DNA from: Alectoria sarmentosa
Lineage: Eukaryota > Ascomycota > Lecanoromycetes > Lecanorales > Parmeliaceae
Assembly: GCA_009733775.1 (NCBI GenBank)
Contig: WOGZ01000029.1
Location: forward strand, 124,001 to 188,000
Direction of reading: 5' to 3'
DNA: 64,000 bases
Each line of letters begins with the position of its first letter. Position 1 is the stretch's first letter. Shown in pieces: positions 1 to 10,186 of this stretch. The translations under genes and the position numbers were made by a program. The notes below the pieces were generated by a model. It worked only from the letters and a program-made list of their open reading frames with translations. It did no database searches and was not told the DNA's origin.

Positions 1-735
1 TCTTCCCTTGTGGTGGTGGGTAATTGACTGTACTTGGGCCTTGTCTCTTCGTCAACCTCTGAGTGGAACACGTTTTTGTGTCCACCCTCACCTTTGGGCC
101 CGCCCCAATTGCCTTGTCCAACAAAGAACGCACTTCCTAGAGCCCTGGTGTATATATCTCCACCTCTCTCTGCAAGAATCGTCTCCGTCTCGACTACGGT
201 CCCTGCCTTGCCTTTGTCATATACGCCAAGGACCTTGGACCGCAGCTCAAACTTTCTGCCTGCGCTGGTAGGAGGTAAAGGCTTAAGGAATGTCATCAAC
301 CGCTGACCATCGACCACACGGCGACTATCGAATTTGGGTACATTTGGAATGGGCGTAGCAGCTGAGCGAGCGTAAAAGTCTATGACTTCTTGGTCGGTGT
401 GCTTGAAAGCTTGAAAAGCTGTCAGTTGGCCCTAGAGTCATGGGAACAACGGTCGTCATACGGAGTATTATAGGGTATGTCGGAAAAGTTTGGAAAGAAG
501 GATGGAGTTCCTGAATTTGTAAGCAGATGGCACATGATGGAACTTGACAAGACATGCATAGAGGAATTGAAGCTCGTCTGCCGTGCAACCAATGCTATTC
601 GCAAACAAGAGGACATCTCTTGCCAAAATTCAGCTGCTTTCCCCCCGCTTCGACAGAACATTAAGAACGTAGTTACCGCTTCATCCAGGAAACTTCTTGG
701 GAAGGATATTCAAATCCCGCGCCGGGGCCACTCAT
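1..735 (-). CDS. MaoC-like (R)-specific enoyl-CoA hydratase, partial (3' end off window)
   Basis: The protein belongs to the hotdog-fold hydratase 2/MaoC family, which hydrates trans-2-enoyl-CoA in peroxisomal beta-oxidation and resembles the C-terminal part of the fungal multifunctional enzyme FOX2. Spliced exons are 677-735, 558-618, 462-510, 92-418 and 1-39, running off the left edge. The translation reads MSGPGAGFEYPSQEVSW, then RDVLLFANSIGCTADELQFLY, PTYPIIL, FKHTDQEVIDFYARS, FDSRRVVDGQRL and FFVGQGNWGGPKG; the last blocks are hallmarks of this fungal hydratase. Intron 511-557 starts with GC instead of GT, and introns 619-676 and 40-91 end in AAG. The start at 735 is the only ATG that leads into the conserved N-terminus. 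The gene is divergent from the NADAR gene. The family call is firm; the peroxisomal location is inferred from the family, since the C-terminus is missing. Confidence 0.85.
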
Positions 736-1674
736 ACTGAATTATCTGTATGTGAAAGCCTTCGTCCTGAGATCTGAAATTTCTAGCGTGTTGGCTAGAA
801 TGAGAAGAAGTACTAACGATGGAGCAAAGTCGTGAGAACGTGCATTTCTTGAAGGAACAAATCGAGCTTTCCCCGCAGCCGAGGCATTTTGGGACTCACA
901 GTACTAAGAGTATGTAGCTCTGTAGGTATTTTAGGATTTCACGTATTAGGCCAAAACTCATACTTTTCGTAGGCACAGCTTTTTTCCAGGTGACAGAATT
1001 CCTTAAGATTGAAAATTGAACAGGATGTCATGGAATGTTTACATCAAATGTCAAGGGGATTGATTATTACGTGCACGCACAAATAACAAACAGACTTGAT
1101 GTTGCGGGGGAAATCAAGAATTCGTTCTATGTTGGTGGTATTCAGTATCACCGTACTCAAGTACCCCAAAGATTCTAGATACCTGACTTCGTGGAAATTT
1201 ACATCTATTAAAGTCTAAATTTCACGAAATTATCAATGTCGCAAAATCTCGGCTACTGGTAAAGATACAAGTGCGAAAAGTACGAGTTTTGGTCTGACTT
1301 TTGACGAGGGACTGTACTATTCACTCCACGCCTGACCCTCGAAACAGACACAGTCCTTTTCAAGACTTCAAGTGGGTATCGTAGAAGATGCCTTTCTTTT
1401 CACCTAGGGAGAGCACTATATTTACATCTTCCTGGATGCGAGTCTGTACGACTCTGGGCGAGTCCTCGTGCTGAGGACTTTCTTTGGCAGCTTCTCGGTG
1501 ACTCACCGTGTGCAATAGTTCCCTCTGCTAGGAAACTTCCCAGCAGAACATTTCTTTCCCATCTTCGCATGTATACGACTTATCCCACTGCATAATTCTG
1601 CAGTTCCATAACATTTGAATTGGAGAAATTTGAATGTACCACAAGTCCAGATTCTCTGCGACGTGAGTACAAAA
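736..1674. other. intergenic, divergent promoter region
   Basis: These 0.94 kb separate the divergent MaoC and NADAR genes. No coding segment, RNA gene or repeat was recognised. The short open frames have no family likeness. Confidence 0.5.
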
Positions 1675-2952
1675 ATGGCATCTTCTACCATATCTTCCGT
1701 CGGCGGGCCCGTCTTCTTCGTAAGCTACTTATCCAATTCTTTCTATCCGAGTCGATAAAACGTGTCGAGTCTCACGACTCCTTTCTAGTCTTGAACAGGA
1801 AAGACTGACCCGAAGAACTAATAGTGGCGCGAATATGACAGTCCCTATGGTTTCCTGTCCCAATGGTACCCTTCGAGCTTCACACCTTCCCCCGCTGGTA
1901 CCCCTCCAATGACGTTCGTCACCACCGAGCAATACGTAGGTACATTTCGGGTTTAATTCTTCCTCTTTGGTATTATTGAGTCACAAGACATCTTTCGGGA
2001 GCAAATTAACCATTCCTACTCCTTGGACCTGTCTTGTAACTCTATCTTCTTGCTTGAAAAAGTCATCCTGACCCTGGAATGTGCGTAGATGATGTATCAC
2101 AAGGCGATTGTATTCAGTGATCAAGAGATAGCCGATAAGATTGCGCTAGAGCCAGAAGCAAGCAAGCAAAAGGCCTTGGGAAGAATGGTAAAAGGATTTG
2201 ACAACAAGATATGGAATGCGAAGCGAGAGAAGATTGTCGAGGATGGAAATTGGTGGAAGTTTACCCAACCAAAAGAAAGCGATCTGAGGAAGATGCTATT
2301 GGAGACAGGTGACAGATTGTTGGTGGAGGCGTCGCCGTACGATAGAATCTGGGGAGTGGGGTAAGCATTTTCCTGTCGTTTGTGTTTCCATGATGTGCCT
2401 GTTTTGTGACGTCGTATAGTCGGTGGCGGCGGGATTGCATGATCTCTTTCAACTTCCCCTTCATCGTTGATTCGGAAAGGTTCGACTTGATAGTACTCGG
2501 TCAATCCTCCCTCACGTATCCAGTTGCAAGTCGCGAGCCCTTTTCTGACACACTCGAAACACGGTGCGCCGCCGCGACAATTTGAACATTGCGACCTCAT
2601 CTCTGGCGATTCAGGATGACTTTGACTGCTGTCCACATTGGCTCTCTTGACGCACTTTTCGAATATATCTCTTCCTATTTGAGACTACTTTTTGAGTCGC
2701 GAGACATGTTGCAGGAGCAAGATACCCATTCTACTACCCGATTTACTCCCCAGACACATCTCATAATTGACCTTTTTAAAACTACAAATGGGAATGCTGA
2801 TTCCATATTGTGCTAGATATGGTGCTGCGAACGCAGAGGCCAATAGGAATAATTGGGGAGAAAATTTGCTTGGGAAGGCACTCATGCGGGTTCGAGACCG
2901 ATTGCACGCAGAAGAAGAGAAAAACACGGACGAGATTGGTAAGAAATTATGA
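1675..2952 (+). CDS. NADAR (YbiA/DUF1768) N-glycosidase-like protein
   Basis: NADAR proteins are N-glycosidases related to E. coli YbiA. They act on riboflavin-pathway intermediates or ADP-ribose-linked compounds, and the fungal role is not settled. Exons 1675-1719, 1825-1935, 2089-2360 and 2817-2952 give 187 residues. The joins rebuild the family blocks FF|WREYDSPYGFLSQWY, TTEQY|MMYHKA, ASPYDRIWGVG|YGAANAEANRNNWG and NLLGKALMRVRDRL, which cover the whole domain. The N-terminus has a short 15-codon first exon. All three introns are odd. Intron 2 (1936-2088) and the 3' part of intron 3 belong to a repeated intron family, and intron 1 shares the 3' CTGACCCGAAGAA block. Intron 3 (2361-2816) is 456 nt, very long for this window, and contains an antisense Cys-rich coding-like stretch. 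The gene converges on PRMT1. Confidence 0.88.
1936..2088 (+). repeat. introner-like intron, copy A (NADAR intron 2, 153 nt)
   Basis: This phase-0 intron starts GTAGGTACATTTCGG. It carries the blocks TTTGGTATTA, TTGAGTCACAAGACATC, TTCGGGAGCA, GGACCTGTCTTGTAACTC and CCTGACCCTGGAATGTGCGTAG in that order. The same ordered blocks occur in the lipase intron at 46391-46536, and both introns are followed by ATGATGT. The two genes are unrelated, so the likeness is in the intron itself. Confidence 0.85.
2400..2684 (-). pseudogene. antisense Cys-rich coding-like segment inside NADAR intron 3
   Basis: On the minus strand the frame is open from a stop just above 2684 down through the intron into the sense exon. 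The part that looks like real protein reads IFEKCVKRANVDSSQSHPES, then SQCSNCRGGAPCFECVRKG, LATCNWIREGGLTEYYQVEP and FRINDEGEVERDHAIPPPP. The cysteines are spaced C-x2-C-x4-C-x2-C-x6-C, a zinc-binding-like pattern. No family is recognised. It may be a gene fragment inserted into the intron, because its upstream edge (about 2650) coincides with the start of introner copy C. It may also be a small nested gene, or chance. Confidence 0.4.
2646..2816 (+). repeat. introner-like copy C (3' part of NADAR intron 3)
   Basis: This stretch reads TTTTCGAATATATCTCTTCC, then TTTTTGAGTCGCGAGACATG, TTGCAGGAGCAAGATACCCA, and ends AATGCTGATTCC...GTGCTAG. It matches copy A over the TTGAGTC..AGACAT..TT.C.GGAGCAA core and over CCATTC.TACT. 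It supplies the branch site and acceptor of intron 3. Its 5' limit is approximate. Confidence 0.7.
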
Positions 2953-3370
2953 GTAACAGTATGGTCTGTGTAAGATTATTGAGTTGCCTGCAACAATCGG
3001 CGTGGGGGACTCTGTGGATAAGTTGCTGCTGCCCCTCTGTTAACCATATGTATCTATCCAGTGGGTTTTGAATCACTGACAGTCATCGATTGCTTCTGTT
3101 GAGGCTGTAGTCGAGAACGCTTTTGATAGCCGTCAAAGTGGTCTGACCGTTTTCCATTTTCCCACGCATCATCTCAATCATCTCGATTCATTTGTGCAGC
3201 TTGTCATTCCTCTATGCAAATCGCTATGCAGGCTTGCATCAAATTGTTGAACTCGGCTCACTATCCATCCTAGAGTGCGCCATACAAATTAAGCATCACT
3301 TTACACGACGAAATTTCGTCAGCACCTGTATTATGTCAGCAAAGAGCCCTTGTATATTCGGGGCGTGTCC
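2953..3370. other. intergenic, convergent 3' ends
   Basis: These 418 bp lie between the convergent NADAR and PRMT1 genes. Nothing further was recognised. Confidence 0.5.
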
Positions 3371-4703
3371 TTACATCTTGTACTCTAGATTTCCTTCAGC
3401 ATATCTGCTCTCATCGTCTGTTTGAAGCTGGTAAGAGATCGTAATATCAAGATCCCTCTTCTTCTTCTCGTTCGGTTTGCTTGTCAGAAGACCTGTCACT
3501 TGTTCGTTCTCCTCGACTCTCAAGACGTCTCGGAGATAGAAGACAGTTTGTTTCCAGTGAGTGTACTTGCTATGAGGGCCGGTAGAGAATGAGATCGGCT
3601 TGTGACACGCGGTGAACTCGATATCGAACCAAGCAATCAAGGCGTGTATGAAGTCGACCCTCCTAACACTTAGGACGTACGGGGCTTGAAACGCAAGATC
3701 GGCGGCGGTGACCGTGTACAGATCGATTGAGAATACTCTTGAGGGGTCAGTCACGCAGGCTTTGACTTCTACCGTGTCCACCAGTGGTTCTGTCAATGCT
3801 GTGTCCTTCAAAGGCGTGTAGTCGAAACCGTAGACATTGTCCCAGACTATGCGCGATTTAGCATCGGACTCCTATTCAGATCGTCCGAGTCGACGTACAT
3901 CCAATCTTCTCGTCTTTGTATTCGCCATCCTCAATACCAGCCATGAAAATGGTAGCTTTGTCTGGGAAGATCAGGCCTCCAGATACGAGATAAGTGTCCC
4001 GAGCGTAGAGGACGGTGTCGAGCATGCTCTCGTAAAGCAAAAAGTAGCCCATCCATTCAGAAAGGATTATGTCGACTTTTGGAAATGGCAGTTGCACTTC
4101 CTCCATCTTTCCTTGGAGTAACGAGATCTTCGATGTCATCCCGTTTGCTTCAACGATCTCTCGTGCCTTTTCGATGATTGTGGACATGTCTACTCCAATT
4201 ACATGCTTCGCGCCAGCTTTGACCGCAAACCTTTTGGCTAAATGTTAGCATACAGTCAATTCGCAAGAGGGAGGCAATGAGCACAAACATGCTGAGAATC
4301 CCAGTACCACATCCTACGTCTAAGACGACTTTGTCTTTGAAGAGATGTTTGTTCTGGTAGATCGCATTCTGGTATGACTTGGTTCGGACTTCATCTTTCT
4401 TTATATGCCGCATCGCGTCAATAAAATACCTCACTGCAATCTGAATGACTTTCAGAGTTCGCGTACCAACATTTCCTCATGTATGCCTTGAATGGAGGAA
4501 GAGAGCTGTTAGTGCATGCTTTTCAAGCCTAGGATGGGCCCAATAAGTACCATGGTGATTATAGCTATGAGAGGTCAGCATGATCTACTTGGTACGTGGA
4601 AAACTCAGTACCTATTGAAGTAATGAACCTCTGCGTGGTCCATACCGGCCAATTTATCATCTGCCAGCGTCGACGCAGGCATGGTGCCTGACCCCTTAGA
4701 CAT
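3371..4703 (-). CDS. HMT1: Protein arginine N-methyltransferase 1 (type I PRMT)
   Basis: The enzyme transfers methyl groups from S-adenosylmethionine to arginines of RNA-binding proteins and histone H4. Six exons (4612-4703, 4551-4564, 4467-4486, 4289-4398, 3899-4230, 3371-3846) give 347 residues, normal for the family. Visible motifs are YFNSYNHHGIHEEML, KDEVRTKSY, the SAM-binding VVLDVGCGTGILSMF, AVKAGAKHVIGVDM, the double-E loop SEWMGYFLLYESM, IFPDKA, and the THW loop YTHWKQTVFYL. Exons 2 and 3 are only 14 and 20 nt. Introns 2, 3 and 4 all end in AAG. Intron 4 (4231-4288) is bounded by the direct repeat GTTTG and uses the weak donor GTTTGT. The start ATG at 4703 opens the only frame leading to exon 2. 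The assignment is firm. Confidence 0.93.
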
Positions 4704-5017
4704 GTTGTGAAGGGTGATCAAGTCGATTTTCAATGCATGCTCCTGCTCGAGTGACGATTCCTGGCCAAGGAGAGTGTGTTCTCAAAGTCTCTCCAGGAGG
4801 TTTGAGCTGTTGACTTTTGTTCAATTATTTGCAAGCTAAGCTTCGGCCCGACACGAAATTTCTTGGCATAAAAAAGGGTCCATCCATCATGGACGCCCGA
4901 GACGCCGTAGTCTCTGGGCAAATACTAGTTTTACAGAATTAATTAAGATAGATATTATATTAGTAACCCAATCAATGTCTTCTGAGTTCGAACGTTTCGG
5001 TCTCACGATAAAGTCTT
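4704..5017. other. intergenic upstream of PRMT1 and tRNA
   Basis: These 314 bp hold the 5' flank of PRMT1 (-) and of the tRNA-Ala (+). No further gene was seen. Confidence 0.45.
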
Positions 5018-5213
5018 GGGGAAGTGGCTCAGTGGTAGAGCGTCCGCTGTGAGTAGTCTCATCTTTTACCGTGAGGTCAATGATCTAACTGATTTCTAGT
5101 TGCATCTTCTGTTGAGTGCTCAGTCTGCGGAAGGCCCGGGGTTCGATCCCCCGTTTCTGTGAGTTTACCTAATAAATATCCACATAATAATTATCCTAAT
5201 ATTGAAGTAGCCA
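5018..5213 (+). tRNA. tRNA-Ala(UGC) interrupted by three introns, two of GT-AG type
   Basis: The pieces in order are: acceptor 5' GGGGAAG (5018-5024); TG; D arm GCTC-AGTGGTA-GAGC; G26; anticodon stem TCCGC and T32 (to 5048); insertion 5049-5099; TTGCA (5100-5104, anticodon TGC); insertion 5105-5125; T38 and GCGGA; variable AGGCC; T arm CGGGG-TTCGATC-CCCCG (5137-5153); TTTCT (5154-5158); insertion 5159-5210; CCA (5211-5213). With the insertions removed every stem pairs, including G1-C72 and G2-C71, and G3:U70, the alanine identity pair, is present. Insertion 5105-5125 is a normal 21-nt tRNA intron at 37/38. The other two are 51 and 52 nt, both GTGAGT...TAG, with CTAAC (5085-5089) and CCTAAT branch-like sites. 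The A and B boxes are intact, and a T5 Pol III terminator lies near 5231. It could instead be a decaying pseudogene. Confidence 0.8.
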
Positions 5214-5882
5214 TTGCCACATGTGATTGGTATTTTTGCCTTTGCTTTCTTCCCCTTTGTCTCTCTGGGAATCCATTGCACAATATTATAAATATCGAAT
5301 TCTACGACCAGTCTCCGCTTTGTTGTTTCGGCAGGCGAAGAGTGCACTAGTCCCGCGCGTCCGTAATCGACATTCTGCAGTTTTTTTTTGTTTATTCCTT
5401 TTTTTTATTTCATACCAGCGGCACGCGTAAAATGTGGAAAGAATGGAAGAATCAAAGCGAGACGAAAGCGAGAAAGAGCGACAGAATTCAAGATGTAGTG
5501 ATCATCCCACCCACTGTCTAATTAGCCCAATCTTCCAGTCTCGTTCCAACAGTCTGTCAAAGAGGCATATGCACTTCATCTCTTACTGTGCAAATCTGGG
5601 CTATCTGGACGCCAATATTTTGGCAGCAGGCCCTCTTATGATAGTACCGTCTTCTCTGACGTCCACACCATTATCTTCTCCATCCTCAAGCCAGGTCCTC
5701 AGACACGTTTATAATAATTCCACAGAATCGCCCGGCAAATCCAACCATCGCTCCCCCTATGAATGGTCACCAATCCATTTAACATTCTCTCTCCGAGCTT
5801 TGGACCCTCACCAGGCCCCTGGTCATATTGTAGCCCAAGCTCTTCTAGAAAAGTGTAGAGTACTTTTTAGAGTTCATAATTA
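5214..5882. other. intergenic between tRNA and MITE
   Basis: This stretch contains the T5 run near 5231 that could end Pol III transcription. The 149-codon frame at 5434-5883 has no family likeness and low-complexity composition at its start, so it is not called as a gene. Confidence 0.45.
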
Positions 5883-6305
5883 GCGTGAACAAGAAGAACA
5901 TTTGAAAATCTTTCACCCCCCATCTGACAGCACGATAAATATTACTTATGTGAGAAGATAGTACATGTGAAAATTGATCTTTCAATTGCCGCGATTCTCA
6001 TGCCGTAGAAATTGTGAAAATATATTATATATTCATCGAGATATGTAGGATAACCGAATTGAGATCGACGACGAATAAAAATTTCAGATTCACTTCTTTT
6101 AATTCTCGAACTGCGATTCTTTTATCTTCTGTAAGTTACCGAATATTAATAGATTTTTCATTGTTTGAACAATATCATCATTGCGAGAACGAGAAGTCCA
6201 CCTTTCGTATACATTATTTTTGCACATAAGTAATACTTACTCTTCTGCTAGATGGGGGGTGAAAAATTTCTAAATGCCAAGAGTTTGCCTTGTTTTTGTT
6301 CACGC
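5883..6305. mobile_element. MITE with about 75-bp terminal inverted repeats and TA target duplication
   Basis: The left end reads GCGTGAACAAGAAG and later TTTCACCCCCCATCT and TATTACTTATGTG. The right end is its inverted copy, with CACATAAGTAATACTTACTC, AGATGGGGGGTGAAA and TTGTTCACGC. TA flanks both sides (5881-5882 and 6306-6307), as expected for a Tc1/mariner-type insertion. The 423-bp element is AT-rich inside, and its 71-codon open frame (6014-6229) is not transposase-like. It is therefore a non-autonomous element. It lies about 115 bp before the PER1 start codon. Confidence 0.85.
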
Positions 6306-6418
6306 TAAAAGCTCAGTCGTTAGCGGATTTCGTCTCGACCCACTCGCGTGCTATTCCCCCTCGCTATATATCCATCTCTTTCGTTTCTGACGGTACCCTA
6401 TGCACATTTCAGAAAAAA

Positions 6419-7575
6419 ATGATAATACGACGATTCGCATTCGGCTTTCGAGTCGCGTGCTTCTGTTTGCTGCTACTCTTCCCTGCTTCAGCTTCTGCGT
6501 CTCTTGGAGACCGGCTACCGGAGTTTCGCGAATGTATATCAGTATGTATGTGGAACCAATGCATAACAAAGCCGACTGCTTACAGATTCAGACATGTGTC
6601 GATGAGAACTGCCAGCGTGGTAATTCTGTCCTCCGTAAGTATCCTGTCAACTAACAAAGGCTGTAACTCTAATCAACTTTCTCAGCGCTCCACCTGCGCC
6701 TCGTCTTCTGGACCTGTCCCTCCAATTGCGACTATGTCTGCCAGCATATCATCACAGACCGTCGCGTTTCCAGGGACCCTCCAATGCTGAACCCTGTTCT
6801 CCAGTACCACGGTAAATGGCCCTTCTTCCGCTTTCTAGGTATGCAAGAACCTTGCTCGGTCCTCTTCTCCTTCTTCAATTTCCTGGCACATCGGAATGGC
6901 CTTGCGAAAATTCGGGATAAGATCCCTTCCGACTATCCTTTGCAGATCTACTACATCGCTTTCAGCTATGTCGGTATGGCAAGCTGGGTGTTCAGCATGA
7001 TCTTCCATACCCGAGACTTTGATGTCACAGAAAAGTTGGACTACTTTGCTGCAGGGGCGAGCGTACTCTACGGATTATACTACACGCCTATCAGGATATT
7101 CAGACTAGACCAAGCCGAACCTGCCGTCAAACCAACGTTACTGAGATTATGGACGATTGTGTGCGCAGCTTTATATACGGCACATGTCTCCTATCTGTCA
7201 TTTTGGCATTGGGACTATGTGTACAACATGGCAGCTAATGTCGCGGCGGGGGTGGTGCAAAACATTCTTTGGAGCGGATTTAGCTACAAGACATACCAAG
7301 AATTGAAGAAGCCGTGGGCCGCCTGGCCAGGTATGATCGTTGCGTGGATTGTCATGGCCATGAGCTTGGAGTTGTTGGACTTTGCTCCGTTAGGAGGGAT
7401 GGTGGACGCTCATAGTCTATGGCACCTGGGAACGGTCATACCGACTGTATGGTGGTACAAGTAAGCCACATCTGGGCCTCTCGTATCCGACTATTGTTCG
7501 CTAATGTTGCCATTTGTTAGTTTTCTGGTGAAAGACGCTCAGCAGGATCTTGCTGGGGAGAGACTCAAAGCTTAA
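6419..7575 (+). CDS. PER1: PER1/PGAP3-like GPI lipid-remodelling protein
   Basis: Per1 removes the unsaturated acyl chain from GPI anchors in the ER before remodelling. Exons 6419-6541, 6586-6634, 6686-7460 and 7521-7575 give 333 residues. The N-terminus (MIIRRFAFGFRVACFCLLLL...) is a signal peptide. The luminal Cys-rich part has CVDENCQRG and FWTCPSNCDYVCQHIIT. Several membrane segments follow, with the family blocks YHGKWPF, EPCSVLFSFFNF, FHTRD, HWDYVYNM and DAHSLWHLGT (conserved D and H of the CREST-type hydrolase). The C-terminus is WWYN|FLVKDAQQDL. The start follows directly after a run of A. The upstream MITE sits inside the probable promoter or 5'UTR. Confidence 0.93.
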
Positions 7576-8267
7576 ATGGAGCTATGCGTCAGTCTCACAG
7601 GGTGCTCCAAGCACGGACTATCCAACAATTATCGTCTCTTTCCAACCTCTCAACAAGAGCACGCATTTCGCACAAGCAGTCTGCCAAACCTCGTAGCATC
7701 TGATGCTCAGGTCAGGAGCTAGGAAAGGTGGTAGTCGAAATGATGCCAAGCACGGACAAACAAAAGCCGCATCAGTGAGGAGGCTTTTCCGCTGCTGAAC
7801 AGTCTTCGCTACGCGAATTCGATCACGAAATACGGATATCTCCAGCTTTGATACCTCGAATCGACATGAGATCAAATCCATGGCAGCGCCTCAAAAATAA
7901 ATATCACTCTCGGAAACTCTCTACTAACAGCCTGCTGCCCTTTAACCGTGGTGGTGGGTGGCGGTCGCCATGCTAACCTGCAGGGGAAGGTGCAGGCGAG
8001 AAGGTACCATTGGTCCTCGATCTACTTAATTCGGGTACGACGGGGATTTTCTCCTTCAACTCTCAGGCTTCCGGAGGTTCTCTTAAAGTTCCCTTTTACT
8101 TCCATTCGTTCGTGGTTCCTTGTGGCCCTGCCCTTTTTAACCTTTAACCTTTGATGCCGACATTCCGTTTCTCTTTATCATAACAAGACCTACTGAGTAC
8201 TCTACTGTTCTCAGTTTTACCTTACAGACACCGAAGCACCCAACCCGTAGCATAACAGCACAGCATT
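7576..8267. other. intergenic between PER1 and PCM1
   Basis: These 692 bp hold the PER1 3' flank and the PCM1 promoter. No gene or repeat was recognised. Confidence 0.5.
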
Positions 8268-10186
8268 ATGTCTTCACAACATCCCATCGCCGCAGCCTCC
8301 GCCAAGTATCCTAAGCCCGTCGACCGCACCTTCCAATATGGCACCGCAGGAGTGGGTTCAACAAAGCAATTGAGAAACCAACCCAAGCTTCGCTGACATG
8401 ATCTTGATCTAGTTTCGCATGAAGGCGTGCGTATCCAAGCCATCCTTACAAGTCCTGTCAATGGTGTCATTCTTTGCAAAAACGAGACTGATGCCTGCTT
8501 CAGCTTCCTCCTCGACTCTGTCGTCTATCGTGTTGGCTTGCTCGCAGCCTTGCGCTCAAGGAAGTTGAATGGCCAGACAATAGGTGTGATGATTACCGCG
8601 AGCCATAATCCGCCGGAAGACAATGGTGTCAAATTGGTGGATCCCATGGTAGGTGTTGTGCAGGGTAGACGGGTACACTGGCTGATCTGAGATACAGGGT
8701 GAGATGCTCGAGGTATAGCCACCACGTACAACATCTCAAAGTGTTCAGCCGGTCTGACAGGTCTCAGGGTTCGTGGGAAACACATGCCACAAGACTTGCA
8801 AATGCGCCTTCCGATCAAGCTCTCTTGGAAATCTATGACAAGCTCACGAGCGATGTGAACATCAAAACAGGTATCAAAGCACGAGTGGTGTTTGCACGAG
8901 ACACTCGGGCTTCTGGTTCTCGCCTCGTTTCCGCCCTTGTTGCAGCTCTTGAGGCGTCCGGCACAGAGTATACCGACTACAAATTACTTACCACACCACA
9001 ACTTCATTACATCACTCGCTGTCTGAACACGAAAGGCACACCTTACGAATATGGCGAACCAACCGAGCAAGGATACTACCAGAAAATAGCTGCGGCATTT
9101 AAAGCTGCATCAGGGACTCGGAAATTCAATGGGCCGATCACTGTCGATTGTGCAAATGGAGTAGGTGGACCTAAGCTGCGGGAGCTCATCAAGTATCTGC
9201 CCTCTGCGGCTGAAGGTGGCCTCGAGATCAAAGTCGTCAACGACAATGTCGTCGAGCCAGAGCGTCTGAATTATCAGGTAAGTGGTCCTCATACCCCGAA
9301 GAGTGTTCTCTGATCCATGACGATACAGTGCGGAGCAGACTTTGTCAAGACAAATCAGCGTCCGCCACCATCGTCCCACACTGCCGCCTTGGCTCGCTGC
9401 GCATCTCTCGACGGCGATGCGGATAGGCTGATGTACTATTTTATCGACTCCGACTCCATTTTCCATCTATTAGACGGTGACCGCATCGCTACCCTCGCCG
9501 CCCTCTTCATTGGTGACCTTGCCCGCAGTGCTGGCCTCGGCGAAAAGATCAAAGTCGGTGTCGTGCAAACTGCTTACGCCAATGGCGCCAGTACGTCATA
9601 TATTACCCAGGATCTCAAGCTTCCAGTCGTTTGTACACCAACGGGTGTGAAGCATCTTCACCATGCAGCGACTAGATTCGACGTTGGCGTCTACTTCGAA
9701 GCCAACGGCCATGGTACCGTCGTATTCTCGGACTTGGCTCTCAAGCGCATTGGCAAATATGAGCCGCAGTCCCCAGCCCAATCCTCCGCTCTCGACACCC
9801 TGCGCGCCCTGACAGCCCTTATAAATCAAACTGTCGGGGACGCTCTCAGCGATCTTCTTCTCGTGGAGGTGATCCTCGCCCATAAAGCTTGGGGTCCCAA
9901 AGAGTGGCATCTCACGTACACTGATCTCCCCAACCGTCTTGGTAGGATCGAAGTCGCAGACCGCAATATCTTCAAGACTACCGATGCCGAAAGAAAGTTA
10001 GAGAGTCCCCCCGGTGTCCAAGCCCAGATCGATGCGTTGGTTGGGAAGTACAAGAACGGGCGGAGTTTTGCGAGGGCGAGTGGCACGGAGGAAGCGGTGA
10101 GGATTTACGCAGAGGCCGCCACAAAAGGAGAGGCGGATGACTTGGCAGCGAAGGTTGCGGATGTTGTCAAGAGGGCTGGTGTCTGA
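8268..10186 (+). CDS. PCM1: Phosphoacetylglucosamine mutase (AGM1/PCM1)
   Basis: The enzyme converts GlcNAc-6-phosphate to GlcNAc-1-phosphate in the cytosol, on the route to UDP-GlcNAc for chitin, N-glycans and GPI anchors. Exons 8268-8351, 8413-8426, 8504-8648, 8698-8712, 8768-9277 and 9329-10186 give 541 residues, the family length. Motifs are the active-site serine loop ITASHNPPEDNGVK, VFARDTRASG, the metal loop LDGDADR, the sugar-binding VYFEANGHGTV, and the phosphate-binding FARASGTEE near the C-terminus. Exons 2 and 4 are microexons of 14 and 15 nt. The products of this gene and of PER1, WBP1 and EMC1 all feed ER glycosylation or membrane-protein quality, but nothing shows co-regulation. 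Confidence 0.94.

Noticed and set aside
5434..5883. 149-codon plus-strand frame
   Set aside because: No family likeness, and it ends exactly at the MITE border; not enough support.
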